A stretch of 64,000 bases of DNA from Aquariibacter albus. GTDB taxonomy: Bacteria; Pseudomonadota; Gammaproteobacteria; Burkholderiales; Burkholderiaceae_C. Position 1 is the stretch's first letter. Each line of letters starts with the position of its first letter. The stretch spans positions 172,643 to 236,642 of the forward strand of contig NZ_JACIVI010000002.1 of assembly GCF_014145335.1 (NCBI RefSeq). Reading direction: 5' to 3'. Shown piece by piece: positions 63,060 through 64,000 of this stretch. The notes below the pieces were generated by a model. That model saw nothing but the letters and a program-made list of their open reading frames with translations. It did not search any database and had not been told where the DNA came from. The position numbers and the translations under genes were made by a program.

Positions 63060-64000
63060 TCAGCCGCGCAGCACCTCGCCGACCCCGGCGGCATGGGCCT
63101 GCTGGTCGGCGTGGTAGCTGCTGCGCACCATGGCGCCGACGGCGGCGTGGGAAAAGCCCATGGCGTAGGCCGCGTCCTCGAAGCGCTTGAAGGTGTCCGG
63201 GTGCACGTAGCGCTTGACCGGCAGGTGGTGGCCGCTGGGGGCCAGGTACTGGCCCAGGGTCAGCATGTCCACATCGTGCGCGCGCAGGTCGCGCATGACC
63301 TCCAGGATCTCCTCGTCCGTCTCGCCCAGCCCGACCATGATCCCGCTCTTGGTCGGCACCTTGGGGTGCAGGGCCTTGAACTTCTTGAGCAGGTTCAGGC
63401 TGAAGGCGTAGTCGCTGCCCGGACGCACCTCCTTGTACAGGCGCGGCACCGTCTCCAGGTTGTGGTTCATCACGTCCGGCGGGGCCTGGGTGAGGATGCC
63501 CAGGGCGCGGTCGTCGCGGCCGCGGAAGTCCGGGGTGAGGATCTCGATGGTGGTGGCCGGGGAGAGGGCGCGGGTCTGGCGGATGCAGTCGACGAAGTGG
63601 GCGGCGCCGCCGTCGCGCAGGTCATCGCGGTCGACGCTGGTGATGACGACGTACTTGAGCTTCAGCGCGGCGATGGTCTTGGCGAGGTTGGCGGGCTCGT
63701 CGGCATCGAGCGGATCGGGGCGGCCGTGGCCGACGTCGCAGAAGGGGCAGCGCCGGGTGCACTTGTCGCCCATGATCATGAAGGTGGCCGTGCCCTTGCC
63801 GAAGCACTCGCCGATGTTGGGGCAGGAGGCTTCCTCGCAGACGGTGTGGAGCTTGTGCTCGCGCAGGATCTGCTTGATCTCGTAGAAGCGGGTGCTGGGC
63901 GAGCCGGCCTTGACGCGGATCCAGTCGGGCTTCTTGAGCACCTCGGCCGGGACGACCTTGATGGGGATGCGGGCGGTCTTGGCCTGGGACTTCTGCTTGG
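63060..64000 (-). CDS. lipA: Lipoyl synthase, copy 2 (start lies beyond the window)
   Basis: The C-terminal 313 residues of a lipoyl synthase, open through the window edge; by comparison with copy 1 the ATG should lie 40 bp beyond. All cluster cysteines ([12 protein letters not shown] and CTRRCPFC) and RSSYHAD are present. Protein differences from copy 1 that I can see are Lys for Arg in PVKRYVH and the last residues EVLRG versus ESLHG. It is probably the housekeeping copy, expected to follow lipB upstream on the minus strand, which cannot be checked here. Confidence 0.93.
   Translation of the reverse strand, partial: KQKSQAKTARIPIKVVPAEVLKKPDWIRVKAGSPSTRFYEIKQILREHKLHTVCEEASCPNIGECFGKGTATFMIMGDKCTRRCPFCDVGHGRPDPLDADEPANLAKTIAALKLKYVVITSVDRDDLRDGGAAHFVDCIRQTRALSPATTIEILTPDFRGRDDRALGILTQAPPDVMNHNLETVPRLYKEVRPGSDYAFSLNLLKKFKALHPKVPTKSGIMVGLGETDEEILEVMRDLRAHDVDMLTLGQYLAPSGHHLPVKRYVHPDTFKRFEDAAYAMGFSHAAVGAMVRSSYHADQQAHAAGVGEVLRG
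63060..64000 (-). repeat. Direct repeat, lipA copy 2 (partner at 38622-39562)
   Basis: Same orientation as the partner and about 99 percent identical by eye. Homology ends at the stop codon on the left and runs past the window on the right. Recombination between the copies would delete or duplicate the 24.4 kb that hold the aco, quinoprotein and thiamine genes. Confidence 0.9.

Overview
The window is uniformly GC-rich and looks like a chromosomal segment of a Burkholderiales betaproteobacterium, probably a Rubrivivax/Methylibium/Leptothrix-like methylotroph. The evidence is a betaproteobacterial trimeric porin, a PEP-CTERM protein, a Bug/TctC receptor, a complete serine-cycle block and two quinoprotein dehydrogenases. 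The genus is an inference. I found no tRNA, rRNA, CRISPR array, transposase or phage gene.

Layout. (1) 1-1200: the end of cca, a three-repeat PsiF protein and a small PEP-CTERM protein. (2) 1501-9694 (+): a tightly overlapping arsenosugar-type operon with the radical SAM enzyme ArsS, a TVP38-flavin reductase fusion, a DUF547 protein, two TIGR04283/TIGR04282 proteins, a flavoprotein, an MTAP-type phosphorylase and a DUF3047 protein. (3) 9848-24817 (-): sgaA-hprA-mtdA-fchA-mtkA-mtkB-ppc-mclA, preceded upstream by gck, ftfL and folC. This is nearly the whole serine cycle for formaldehyde/formate assimilation and is closed by a strong intrinsic terminator. (4) 24954-31504 (-): an acyl-CoA ligase, a tripartite TctCBA carboxylate transporter, a PanE-like reductase and a fumarylacetoacetase-fold hydrolase. 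(5) 31865-38544: housekeeping and miscellaneous genes, including a possible Fur-controlled small gene. (6) 38622-48924: lipA, acoR, a ThiO-like flavoprotein, a Tpx-like protein, acoXABC and a lipoate ligase homologue. (7) 49364-56908: a GDH-like quinoprotein with an odd cytochrome c, then porin, a methanol/ethanol-type quinoprotein, an XoxJ/MxaJ-like protein, a cytochrome c and an HbpS-like protein. (8) 57002-62906 (-): thiC-thiO-thiS-thiG-thiDE behind a TPP riboswitch. (9) 63060-64000: a second, nearly identical lipA that runs off the window.

The strongest unexplained signal is regulatory. Four sites match the sigma-54 (-24/-12) promoter with exact spacing: before acoR(-lipA), before acoXABC-lipoate ligase, before the first quinoprotein operon, and before the porin-second quinoprotein operon. 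Each has copies of one dyad, TGCGACA-N2-TGTCGCA, 50-240 bp upstream. I infer one regulon run by the AcoR-like activator encoded here. It would join periplasmic alcohol oxidation (quinoproteins and cytochromes), acetoin cleavage (AcoABC) and lipoyl-cofactor supply (an extra lipA and a lipoate ligase). The extra lipA fits this, since it sits 13 bp downstream of acoR, while the other copy lies outside the module. Quinoprotein oxidation would also feed C1 units to the serine cycle if methanol is a substrate.
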